DNA from: Bacteroidota bacterium
Lineage (GTDB): Bacteria; Bacteroidota; Bacteroidia; Flavobacteriales_E; Vicingaceae
NCBI GenBank assembly: GCA_016183805.1
Contig: JACPDX010000107.1
Location: 1 to 39,954 of the forward strand
Length of the DNA: 39,954 bases
Direction of reading: 5' to 3'
Program-made: the position numbers and the translations under genes
Notes under the pieces: generated by a model
The model's input: the letters and a program-made list of their open reading frames with translations, nothing else
What the model was told of the DNA's origin: nothing
Databases searched by the model: none
Part shown: in pieces, positions 25,404 through 32,226 of the stretch
Numbering within the stretch: the first letter of the stretch is position 1
How the letters are laid out: each line of letters opens with the position of its first letter

Positions 25404-26491
25404 TCGAATTTAATTCCTTCAATAAATTCTTTTGAGTTGTTGCAGTTGTAATAAGTTATACCGAGTGATTTTTCAATTTTACAACCATCAAAATATTTTT
25501 TTAGAAATATTGAAACATCAGTATTTTCAGTGGGCATTTCATCAATAATCGAATTTGTTTTTCTATCATAAATACCAAAAGCGTTTCTTTTTATTTCTAA
25601 TGTTCTTTGACTTGTTTTATATTTTCCAAACAACACATAATCATTATTAAAACAAATAATTTCAACCATGTAGTCTTTGTCATCAACTTTTATAGGTGCA
25701 CAAATTTTGTTGTCAAAATAGGCATACTTAATTTCACTAGCAGGTTTAGATTGTGTTTCATAAATGGTGTAGCCTTTACTGTATTTAAAATTTTCGTTTA
25801 AGGTTATCAAATGATAACCTTCAAATTCTTTTTTTACTCCTTTGGTATCAACAAAAAAGGGATGTATTTCCTTCTTTTGAACAACTTGAGATTTTGCTGC
25901 ATTTTTTTCAATAGGTTTATTGGTAATCAAGTCTGTAGAACTTCCGCAGTTGTAATAGTCTATATCTTCAAAAGCAGCTCGACCTTCATCCATATTTTTA
26001 TGACAAGTCTCATTTAGCTCATTACAATCTTTAAAATAAATTGCAAAATTTTCATCATATTGTTTCTTTTTTAATTTTATGCCGGATTTTGATTTCACAG
26101 CAAATAAGGCGACTACTCCTTTGTTTATTCTATTAAAATCTCTATCATACAGATAATGATATATACCGTCACTAAGAGAATATTCCGCTATAAAATAGTT
26201 ATCATTATAAGCGATAACTCGAACAAGAGAAGATTTTTTATTTTTTGATATATATACTGCTTTTCCAAATACTAATAATTTCACTTCATCTTGATAAATT
26301 TTTGTTTCTTTCCAGTTTTCATCAGTATAATATATCCAACCATCAAATGAAGCTTTTTCTCCGTACATCTTCACTACAGTACCATCATGTTTTACAAAGT
26401 AATTTCCACTTTGTGCCTTAACCGTAATTGCCAATAAAACAAGGGCACTTAATAAAATTGCTGTTTTAATTTGTTGTGTAAAATTTTTCAT
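25400..26491 (-). CDS. Secreted two-module protein of unknown family, array copy 2
   Basis: 363 residues. The signal peptide is MKNFTQQIKTAILLSALVLL with cleavage after VKA before QSG. Module one has HDGTVVKMYGE, AYNDNYFI, YDRDFNRI, YFKDCNELNETC and IDYYNCGSSTDL. Module two has TKGVKKEFEGY, CFNNDYVLF, YDRKTNSI, KKYFDGC and a shortened end GITYYNCNNSKEFIEGIKFE. The linker between modules is Lys-rich and polar. It is one of four tandem paralogs on one strand, with 51-base spacers on both sides that are almost identical to each other, so the duplications are recent. The function is unknown. Confidence 0.85.
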   Translation of the reverse strand: MKNFTQQIKTAILLSALVLLAITVKAQSGNYFVKHDGTVVKMYGEKASFDGWIYYTDENWKETKIYQDEVKLLVFGKAVYISKNKKSSLVRVIAYNDNYFIAEYSLSDGIYHYLYDRDFNRINKGVVALFAVKSKSGIKLKKKQYDENFAIYFKDCNELNETCHKNMDEGRAAFEDIDYYNCGSSTDLITNKPIEKNAAKSQVVQKKEIHPFFVDTKGVKKEFEGYHLITLNENFKYSKGYTIYETQSKPASEIKYAYFDNKICAPIKVDDKDYMVEIICFNNDYVLFGKYKTSQRTLEIKRNAFGIYDRKTNSIIDEMPTENTDVSIFLKKYFDGCKIEKSLGITYYNCNNSKEFIEGIKFE

Positions 26492-26510
26492 AATATAAAA
26501 CGTAATTAGG

Positions 26511-26546
26511 TTATTCTATAAATTGTTTCAAAACTTTTATTTTCAT
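26511..26546 (-). pseudogene. Vestigial protease start: 11-codon ORF overlapping the end of copy 1
   Basis: Same arrangement as at 25368-25403: an ATGA overlap at the end of copy 1, frame MKIKVLKQFIE, then a stop. It differs from the other stub by one base (GTA to ATA) and sits in the duplicated 51-base spacer. Confidence 0.55.
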
Positions 26547-27763
26547 TCGAATTTAAATCCTTCTATAAATTCTTTGGAGTTGTTGCAGTTGTAGTAAGTT
26601 ATACCAAAAACCGATTCCCTATGGTTTTTTATATTATCATCGATTAACTTTAATAAATCAGGACAATCGCCAAAATAATTTTTTATAAACGGAAGTGTAT
26701 TTTCATTTGTTTTTTCAACAACCTCATTTTTTAATCTATCATAAATTTGAAAACCTATATAAGATGTACCTTTCTTCTGGTTCATTTTCTGTATATCTAT
26801 CAAAACATAGTTGTTATTAAAAGCAAATATTTTAGATAGAATTCTTTGTCCATCTTGTTTAACTGGGCCATAGATTGTATTTTCATAATAAATGTACTTA
26901 ACTTCTTCAGTAGGTACAGATTCTGTTTTGAAAGAAGGTATATTGTTGAATATTGTGAGTTTAGTACGATACTTAAATATTGGGTTTAATGATTCAATTC
27001 TAGAGTGCTTTTCTTTTTTAAATGCTAATTTATCATTATTTAGAATAACCATCTCTATCTTTTCTCCTTTAGTATTAACATAGAAATCTATTTTTTGCTT
27101 TTCTATCTTATTTTCTAGTTGTGTAATTGGATTTATATTATCGCTATTAATCTTTTTATTTGTTAATAAATCTAAGGAATTTCCACAGTTATAATAGTTT
27201 ATACCTTCATGGGCAGCTATTACATTATCTACATTTTTGAGCATTGCTTCATGTAATTCAGGACATTCTTTAAAATATTTAAATACTTTTTCGTTTAATA
27301 TTTCTCTCTTTTCATCTTCATATTTTTGTTGGCGTTGCTTCAAAACAGTAAAACGAATCTCTTTATCCAGAATAAAGTTAAAATTTCTATCAAATAAGTT
27401 TAACCAAGTATAATCTGAATTTTGACCATGATAGGTTTTCCCTGCTAAGACGTAATTATCATTGAATGCAACAATGTAATATAAAGAAGTTGATTTACTT
27501 TTTGGAGAACCAGGTAAGCTCATAAGAACAGATTTACCCATAACCAACAATTTAATGTCTTTATCTTTCATTTTTGCATCTTTCCCATTTTCATCCACAT
27601 ACTCTACCTCTCCATATCGGTATGTAGCAGCAGCTCCGTAAATGTTAATTTTAGTCCCATCATTTTTAATAAAATAATCGTTTTGTGCCTTAACCGTAAT
27701 TGCCAATAAAACAAGTACGCTTAATAAAAATGCTGTTTTAAGTTGTTGTGTAAAATTTTTCAT
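26543..27763 (-). CDS. Secreted two-module protein of unknown family, array copy 1
   Basis: 406 residues, the promoter-proximal and longest member. The signal peptide is MKNFTQQLKTAFLLSVLVLL with cleavage after VKA before QND. Module one has KNDGTKINIYGAAATYRYG, AFNDNYVLAG, FDRNFNFI, YFKECPELHEAM and INYYNCGNSLDLL. Module two has TKGEKIEMVIL, AFNNNYVLI, YDRLKNEVV, YFGDCPDLLKLI and GITYYNCNNSKEF, ending EGFKFE. The inner part of module two (LNPIFKYRTKLTIFN) is longer than in the other copies. A good Bacteroidota promoter lies 46 bases upstream, so the array is probably one five-gene transcript ending with the protease. The function is unknown. Confidence 0.86.
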   Translation of the reverse strand: MKNFTQQLKTAFLLSVLVLLAITVKAQNDYFIKNDGTKINIYGAAATYRYGEVEYVDENGKDAKMKDKDIKLLVMGKSVLMSLPGSPKSKSTSLYYIVAFNDNYVLAGKTYHGQNSDYTWLNLFDRNFNFILDKEIRFTVLKQRQQKYEDEKREILNEKVFKYFKECPELHEAMLKNVDNVIAAHEGINYYNCGNSLDLLTNKKINSDNINPITQLENKIEKQKIDFYVNTKGEKIEMVILNNDKLAFKKEKHSRIESLNPIFKYRTKLTIFNNIPSFKTESVPTEEVKYIYYENTIYGPVKQDGQRILSKIFAFNNNYVLIDIQKMNQKKGTSYIGFQIYDRLKNEVVEKTNENTLPFIKNYFGDCPDLLKLIDDNIKNHRESVFGITYYNCNNSKEFIEGFKFE

Positions 27764-27808
27764 GGTATAAAATTTAAAAATTGTATTTTAATATTTTTTT
27801 ATAATGGC

Positions 27809-27838
27809 TAAATGTATCAAATAAATGGCTTGAGTCAA
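27809..27838 (-). promoter_or_regulatory. Promoter of the paralog-protease array
   Basis: On the minus strand a TTG -33 element (27836-27838) and TACATTTA -7 element (27809-27816) are separated by 19 bases, matching the Bacteroidota TTG / TAnnTTTG arrangement with one mismatch. It lies 46 bases before the ATG of copy 1. Confidence 0.55.
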
Positions 27839-28016
27839 CCAAATGTTTCATTTTTCTCTTAAACGGTCGTTTTTGAGCGGTTTTTGTGCAAAAAATGGCT
27901 GTTTTTGGTTTTTGAGTTTATTTAAATTCAAATGAAAAAATTGCTTCCGAAAGGTCGGCAAGACACGAAAAAAAGATTTTATTGGTTTTCAGAGAAAAGT
28001 GAGCCATTTTTCCTTT

Positions 28017-28180
28017 TGTCACTTCAAGTGCTGATGAAGAAGGGGTCTATCAAGAAGTGTATTTTTTTGAGTTCTCGATATGGTTTAATTCCATTATCAC
28101 TTCATTAAACCTACTCGAACTGACAGCAGCATCATTTGTCACTTCGAGTAGCGTAGTTTTTACGGAGCGTATCGAGAAGT
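28017..28180. repeat. Three related REP-like units (TGTCACTTCGAG...ATCGAGAAGT)
   Basis: Unit A (28017-28058) and unit C (28137-28180) are direct, and unit B (28072-28125) is inverted. The units share outer segments TGTCACTTC(G/A)AGT and (C/A)AGAAGT. Units B and C are head to head, so their outer ends TTCTCGATA and TATCGAGAA can pair over about 100 bases. Their interiors differ. This repeat type is, from memory, widespread in Bacteroidota. Confidence 0.7.
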
Positions 28181-28199
28181 TAATTTACAACCGCAGGTA

Positions 28200-28218
28200 A
28201 ATTTCTAAGGTGGATTAA
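28200..28218 (+). repeat. Right 19-base direct repeat
   Basis: An exact copy of 21189-21207 (AATTTCTAAGGTGGATTAA), here not preceded by the rest of the DUF3108 frame. It is followed after 35 bases by the terminator-like hairpin at 28254. Confidence 0.9.
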
Positions 28219-28253
28219 GGTTTAACATCAATTTGTTTAAAACAAAATTCGTT

Positions 28254-28288
28254 ATAAGGCGTTGAATAACTTCAACGCCTTATTTTTA
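28254..28288 (+). terminator. Strong terminator-like hairpin upstream of the M23 peptidase gene
   Basis: ATAAGGCGTTGAA (28254-28266) and TTCAACGCCTTAT (28271-28283) form a perfect 13-base stem with a TAAC loop, followed by TTTT. It ends about 20 bases before the ATG at 28307, with no plus-strand gene directly upstream. It fits best as the original terminator of the DUF3108 gene, displaced by the inserted block. A leader attenuator for the peptidase gene is the alternative. Confidence 0.75.
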
Positions 28289-28306
28289 TGTTTCCAAATC
28301 AAAAGC

Positions 28307-29551
28307 ATGCAGAAAAAAAATAAAATCATTCTTGTCGTTATTTCCATTCTAATCATAGTTCTTTCCTTTTGTTTTGTAAATCAATATGTTGTAGTTGATG
28401 TTCCTGAAGTTGTTCAACAAGATAGTGTTCCAGTGCCTACTTTTGAGTTTGGAATGAGAACAGACACTTTCTCTATACATAAAGGCGAAATAAAACCGAA
28501 TGAAATTATTACCAGCCTTCTTTTAAAGTTCAACATTCCCCAACAACAGATTTATGAAATGGTAAATAAATCTAAGGGTGTTTATGATATTGAACGAAAC
28601 TTTATTGCAGGAAAAAATTACACTTTTTTTTGTACAAAAGACTCGCTAAACAATCCTCAATGTTTTGTTTACGAACCCAACTCTTTAGAATACATCGTTT
28701 TCGATTTACGTGATTCTATCCAGGTTTATAAAAAGAAAAGACCCATTAAAACTGAAATAAGAACGGCTTCAGGAGTGATTACTTCTTCGCTCTATAAAAC
28801 CTTGCAAGACGCCAATATTTCGCCGGTTTTAGCCATCGAACTTTCCAATATCTTTGCCTGGACGATAGATTTTTATCGCATCCAAAAAAACGATTGGTTT
28901 AAGGTAATTTATGAAGAAAAATTTGTTGATAACAAATCGGTTGGCGTTGGAAAAATAATAGCCGCACAATTTAACCACTCAGGCAAGGAGTTTCAAGGAC
29001 ATTATTTCGTTCATGATGGAATTGCTGATTATTTTGATGAAAAAGCGAACAGTGTAAAAAAAGCATTTTTAAAATCGCCATTAAAGTTTGGTCGCTTAAC
29101 ATCAGGGTTCACCATGAAACGGTTTCATCCCGTACAAAAAATTAACAAGGCACATTTGGGAACCGATTATGCAGCACCTAAAGGTACTCCAATTTTAGCA
29201 ACTGGTAATGGAGTAGTAGTGGAGTCGGCTCATGGTATTTTTAACGGAAATTATGTAAAAATAAGACACAACAATACTTACACTACTCAATACCTTCACA
29301 TGAGTAAAAGAGCGGTTAACAAAGGTGAAAAAGTAAAACAAGGCGATGTAATTGGTTATGTAGGCAGCACTGGTTTAGCAACTGGCCCTCACGTTTGTTA
29401 TCGTTTTTGGAAAAACGGGAAACAATCGAATCATCTAAAAGAAGATTTTCCAACAGCAGAGCCTATTCAAAAACAATACAGGGATAGTTTTAATGTGGTA
29501 CTTCAAGAAAATATCAAAAAATTTGAAGAAGTAGTTATTAAGGGAAAATAG
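28307..29551 (+). CDS. M23 family peptidoglycan metallopeptidase
   Basis: 414 residues from ATG 28307. An upstream TTG in frame at 28262 is rejected because it lies inside the hairpin. One N-terminal membrane anchor (about 5-24, IILVVISILIIVLSFCF) precedes a LysM/OapA-like region (about 50-110) and a central domain. The M23 endopeptidase domain occupies about 265-400, with metal-site His283 and Asp287 in HLGTDYAAP, His331 in QYLHMSK, and GPHVCYRFW. The last motif has His362 followed by Cys364 where most M23 enzymes have HxH. It probably trims peptidoglycan cross-links in the periplasm. A 16-base inverted repeat follows directly after the stop. Confidence 0.92.
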   Translation: MQKKNKIILVVISILIIVLSFCFVNQYVVVDVPEVVQQDSVPVPTFEFGMRTDTFSIHKGEIKPNEIITSLLLKFNIPQQQIYEMVNKSKGVYDIERNFIAGKNYTFFCTKDSLNNPQCFVYEPNSLEYIVFDLRDSIQVYKKKRPIKTEIRTASGVITSSLYKTLQDANISPVLAIELSNIFAWTIDFYRIQKNDWFKVIYEEKFVDNKSVGVGKIIAAQFNHSGKEFQGHYFVHDGIADYFDEKANSVKKAFLKSPLKFGRLTSGFTMKRFHPVQKINKAHLGTDYAAPKGTPILATGNGVVVESAHGIFNGNYVKIRHNNTYTTQYLHMSKRAVNKGEKVKQGDVIGYVGSTGLATGPHVCYRFWKNGKQSNHLKEDFPTAEPIQKQYRDSFNVVLQENIKKFEEVVIKGK

Positions 29552-29604
29552 GTTGGAAGACCGAAGTAGGAAGATGGAGGCACTTCGGACTTCGGTCTTC
29601 CAAC
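29552..29604. terminator. Inverted repeat between the M23 gene and rlmN (terminator-like)
   Basis: GTTGGAAGACCGAAGT (29552-29567) pairs perfectly with ACTTCGGTCTTCCAAC (29589-29604) around a 21-base loop, starting at the peptidase stop. No T-run follows. The GAAGACCGAAG wording resembles the repeat sequence at the end of mtgA, so it is likely a dispersed repeat that may also act as a terminator. Confidence 0.6.
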
Positions 29605-29620
29605 ATCCAACTTCTTTATG

Positions 29621-29628
29621 TACCTTTG
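29621..29628 (+). promoter_or_regulatory. -7 box for rlmN
   Basis: TACCTTTG is a full TAnnTTTG match ending only 7 bases before the ATG at 29636. Transcription would start at or next to the start codon, suggesting a leaderless mRNA and favouring ATG 29636 over ATG 29618. Confidence 0.6.
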
Positions 29629-29635
29629 CAAATAC

Positions 29636-30688
29636 ATGAAAGTTTTGCCAAATATTAAAAGTTTAACCAAAGAAGAACTCAAAAATTTCTTTGTTGAGCA
29701 TGGCGAAAAACCATTCAGAGCCAACCAAGTTTACGAATGGTTGTGGAAAAAACAAGCCACTTCGTTTGATGTAATGTCGAACATTTCTAACCCGATAAAA
29801 GAGCTTTTAAAACAACATTTTGAAATACATTCGGTAACCATTGCCGAATTACAAATCAGTTCTGATAGAACCATTAAAAATGCTTTTAGATTGCATGATG
29901 GTAAAATTACAGAAGGCGTTTTAATTCCTTCAAAAACAAGAATGACCGCCTGTATTTCATCTCAAGTGGGCTGTAGTTTAACTTGTACGTTTTGTGCTAC
30001 AGGAAAATTAGACCGATTGAGAAACATTGATGCCGACGAAATTTTTGACCAGGTTGCACTGATTAAAAAACAAGCAGAAGAACATTATAAAACACCATTA
30101 ACCAACATCGTTTACATGGGAATGGGCGAACCTTTATTAAATTACAGCAATGTGTTAAAATCGGTTGAATTGATTAGTTCTGAAGAAGGATTAGGGATGT
30201 CACCAAAACGGATAACCGTTTCTACCGCAGGAATTGCAAAAATGATAAAAAAACTAGGCGACGACCAAGTAAAATTTAATCTGGCTTTATCGTTACATGC
30301 TGCAACAGACGAAAAAAGAAGCAAAATTATGCCAATAAACGAAACCAATACGTTAGAAGCATTAGGCGAGGCATTGGTTTATTTTTACGAAAAAACGGGA
30401 AGCAGAGTAACTTTTGAGTACATTATTTTTAAGAATTTTAACGACAGCATTGAAGATGCGAAAGATTTAGCTGAATTTTGCAAACTAGTATCTTGTAAAA
30501 TCAACATTATTGAATATAACCCAATTGATGATGCCCAGTTTGAGAAGGCAGACCCTAAAAAAACAGATGATTTTGCACGGTTTTTAGAAGAAAAATGCAA
30601 ATTGGTTGTTAATGTTCGCAGAAGTAGAGGAAAAGATATTGATGCCGCTTGTGGTCAGTTGGCGAATAAAAACAAAGCAGTAAACTAA
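29636..30688 (+). CDS. rlmN: Dual-specificity RNA methyltransferase RlmN
   Basis: 350 residues from ATG 29636, chosen because a promoter box lies between this ATG and the one at 29618. RlmN is a radical-SAM enzyme that methylates C2 of an adenine in 23S rRNA and in some tRNAs. The radical-SAM cluster motif CSLTCTFC gives Cys113, Cys117 and Cys120. NIVYMGMGEPLLNY and RITVSTAGI are family motifs. The second catalytic Cys is Cys339 in DAACGQL. The N-terminal accessory helix bundle has FRANQVYEWLW. Length and motifs are normal. pyrC starts 11 bases downstream and is probably cotranscribed. Confidence 0.97.
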   Translation: MKVLPNIKSLTKEELKNFFVEHGEKPFRANQVYEWLWKKQATSFDVMSNISNPIKELLKQHFEIHSVTIAELQISSDRTIKNAFRLHDGKITEGVLIPSKTRMTACISSQVGCSLTCTFCATGKLDRLRNIDADEIFDQVALIKKQAEEHYKTPLTNIVYMGMGEPLLNYSNVLKSVELISSEEGLGMSPKRITVSTAGIAKMIKKLGDDQVKFNLALSLHAATDEKRSKIMPINETNTLEALGEALVYFYEKTGSRVTFEYIIFKNFNDSIEDAKDLAEFCKLVSCKINIIEYNPIDDAQFEKADPKKTDDFARFLEEKCKLVVNVRRSRGKDIDAACGQLANKNKAVN

Positions 30689-30699
30689 AGAGATAAAAC

Positions 30700-32046
30700 A
30701 TGGGAATTTTTCTAAAAAATGCCAAAATTGTAAACGAAAGAAAAATCGTTTCAGGCCATATTTTAATTGAAAACGAAATTATTGCTAAGATTTTTAAGAT
30801 AGATGATGATGTTACTTCTTTCGAAAAAACAAACAAAGTGATTGATGTAAAAGGTCATTATTTGTTGCCGGGCTTAATCGACGACCAAGTGCATTTTCGT
30901 GAACCGGGGTTAACACATAAAGCGACCATAAAAAGCGAATCTAGAGCTGCTGTAGCTGGAGGAATTACTTCATTTATGGAAATGCCCAACACTGTTCCAA
31001 ATACGCTTACCCAAGAATTGCTTCAAGATAAATACGACATTGCAGAAAAAACCTCCTATGCAAACTATTCATTTTACATGGGAGCATCCAACGACAATAT
31101 TGAAGAGGTGTTAAAAACCAATCCTAAAACAGTTTGTGGAGTAAAAGTTTTTATGGGATCATCAACCGGTAATATGTTGGTGGATAATGCAGAAACGTTG
31201 GAAGAATTATTCTCAAAATGCAAATTACTCATTGCTGCACATTGCGAAGATGAAACTACCATCAAAGCGAATATGGCAATTTATAAAGAAAAATATGGTG
31301 AAAATATTCCTATCGAATGTCACCCTGAAATACGAAGCGAAGAAGCCTGTTATAAATCATCAGCATTTGCTATCCAGTTGGCTAAAAAGCACAACACGAG
31401 GTTTCATCTATTTCATCTTTCAACTGCTAAAGAAATAGAGCTTTTAGAAAATAAAACACCTTTAAAACAAAAACGAATTACAGCCGAAGCATGTGTTCAT
31501 CATTTATGGTTTAGCGATGAAGACTATAAAACCAAAGGTAACTTTATCAAATGGAATCCGGCAATTAAAAAAGCTTCGGACAGAGATGCCATTTTACAAG
31601 GAATTATCGATAATAAAATTGATATCATTGCTACTGACCACGCTCCACATACGTTGGAAGAAAAACAACAAAATTATTTTAAAGCTCCATCAGGTGGTCC
31701 TTTGGTTCAACATGCGTTGGTTGCACTATTGGAACATTATCACAACGGTAAAATTAGTTTAGAGAAAATAGTAGAAAAAACAAGCCATGCGGTGGCCGAT
31801 TGCTTTAATCTCGAAAACCGGGGTTTTATCCGCGAGGGTTATTTTGCCGATTTGGTTGTTGTAAATTTGAATAACCCTTGGACGGTTGAAAAATCGAATA
31901 TTTTGTACCAATGTGGTTGGTCGCCTTTTGAAGGAACAACTTTTAAAAGTAAAATACTTAAAACATTTGTAAATGGAACGCTGGTTTACGATAATGGAAC
32001 ATTTGATGAAAATTATCGGGGAAAACGGTTGAGTTTTAATAACTAG
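30700..32046 (+). CDS. pyrC: Dihydroorotase
   Basis: 448 residues. Dihydroorotase closes carbamoyl-aspartate to dihydroorotate in pyrimidine synthesis in the cytoplasm. The amidohydrolase metal motifs are VHFREPGLTHK (His65, Arg67), the carboxylated-Lys segment GVKVFMGSSTGNM, AAHCED, LFHLSTAKE and ATDHAPHT. The first His of the usual HxH motif is Gln (DDQVHFRE), which I remember as common in Bacteroidota dihydroorotases. The aspartate-loop region FKAPSGGPLVQHAL is intact. It starts 11 bases after rlmN. Its stop is followed immediately by a palindromic element. Confidence 0.95.
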   Translation: MGIFLKNAKIVNERKIVSGHILIENEIIAKIFKIDDDVTSFEKTNKVIDVKGHYLLPGLIDDQVHFREPGLTHKATIKSESRAAVAGGITSFMEMPNTVPNTLTQELLQDKYDIAEKTSYANYSFYMGASNDNIEEVLKTNPKTVCGVKVFMGSSTGNMLVDNAETLEELFSKCKLLIAAHCEDETTIKANMAIYKEKYGENIPIECHPEIRSEEACYKSSAFAIQLAKKHNTRFHLFHLSTAKEIELLENKTPLKQKRITAEACVHHLWFSDEDYKTKGNFIKWNPAIKKASDRDAILQGIIDNKIDIIATDHAPHTLEEKQQNYFKAPSGGPLVQHALVALLEHYHNGKISLEKIVEKTSHAVADCFNLENRGFIREGYFADLVVVNLNNPWTVEKSNILYQCGWSPFEGTTFKSKILKTFVNGTLVYDNGTFDENYRGKRLSFNN

Positions 32047-32218
32047 CTGATGTTACGCAAAATAGCCCCAAAAGGGGCGAGATATCGGTAGAAATATACA
32101 ATTACCCCATTTTTTAGCTCTGTAGGAGCGTAATATTTCGCCCCGATGGGGCTAAAATAATTTTCTGTCAATAATTTCTACCAATATTTTGCTCCTACGG
32201 AGCATTGCGTAACATGAG
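32047..32218. repeat. Palindromic MITE-like element with terminal inverted repeats
   Basis: The ends CTGATGTTACGCAA and TTGCGTAACATGAG are inverted repeats with one mismatch. Inside are TAGCCCC(A)..GGGGCGA and its inverted counterpart CGCCCCGATGGGGCTA, two GGTAGAAAT/ATTTCTACC segments, and GCTC..GTAGGAGC palindromes. The element begins at the base after the pyrC stop and ends 8 bases before the stop of the converging gene. It has no ORF. It can fold into large hairpins and probably ends both transcripts. Confidence 0.8.
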
Positions 32219-32226
32219 TAACTAAT

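Larger units (their letters stand above)
21208..28199. other. Putative inserted accessory block bounded by 19-base direct repeats
   Basis: The block holds five minus-strand genes, their promoter, and palindromic repeats near both ends. It separates the DUF3108 gene from the M23 peptidase gene. The 19-base direct repeat at its borders and the apparently displaced DUF3108 terminator at 28254 support insertion. No transposase, integrase or inverted terminal repeat pair was found, so the mechanism is open: site-specific integration at a gene end, recombination between short repeats, or another duplication route. Confidence 0.5.
27764..28306. other. 543-base gene-free stretch between the array and the M23 peptidase gene
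   Basis: It contains the array promoter near 27809-27838, a G/T-rich run of GGTTTTTG-like sequence at about 27860-27915, three related REP-like units at 28017-28180, the right 19-base direct repeat at 28200-28218, and a strong hairpin at 28254-28283. I see no convincing ORF or RNA gene in it. Confidence 0.7.

Noticed and set aside
23030-27763. T9SS sorting domains on the four array proteins
   Set aside because: Their C termini (EGIKFE, EGFKFE or SKYHINQH) lack both the type A tail and the gliding-type PNxFxPNGD domain, so only ordinary Sec export is supported.
21208-28199. Transposon or integrated phage as the identity of the inserted block
   Set aside because: All five genes are secreted or membrane-anchored proteins. 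No transposase, integrase, phage structural gene or matched terminal inverted repeats were found; only the flanking direct repeat supports mobility.
28262-28306. Upstream TTG start extending the M23 peptidase by 15 residues
   Set aside because: The extension is encoded by the terminator hairpin. The ATG at 28307 places a membrane anchor at the N terminus as expected.
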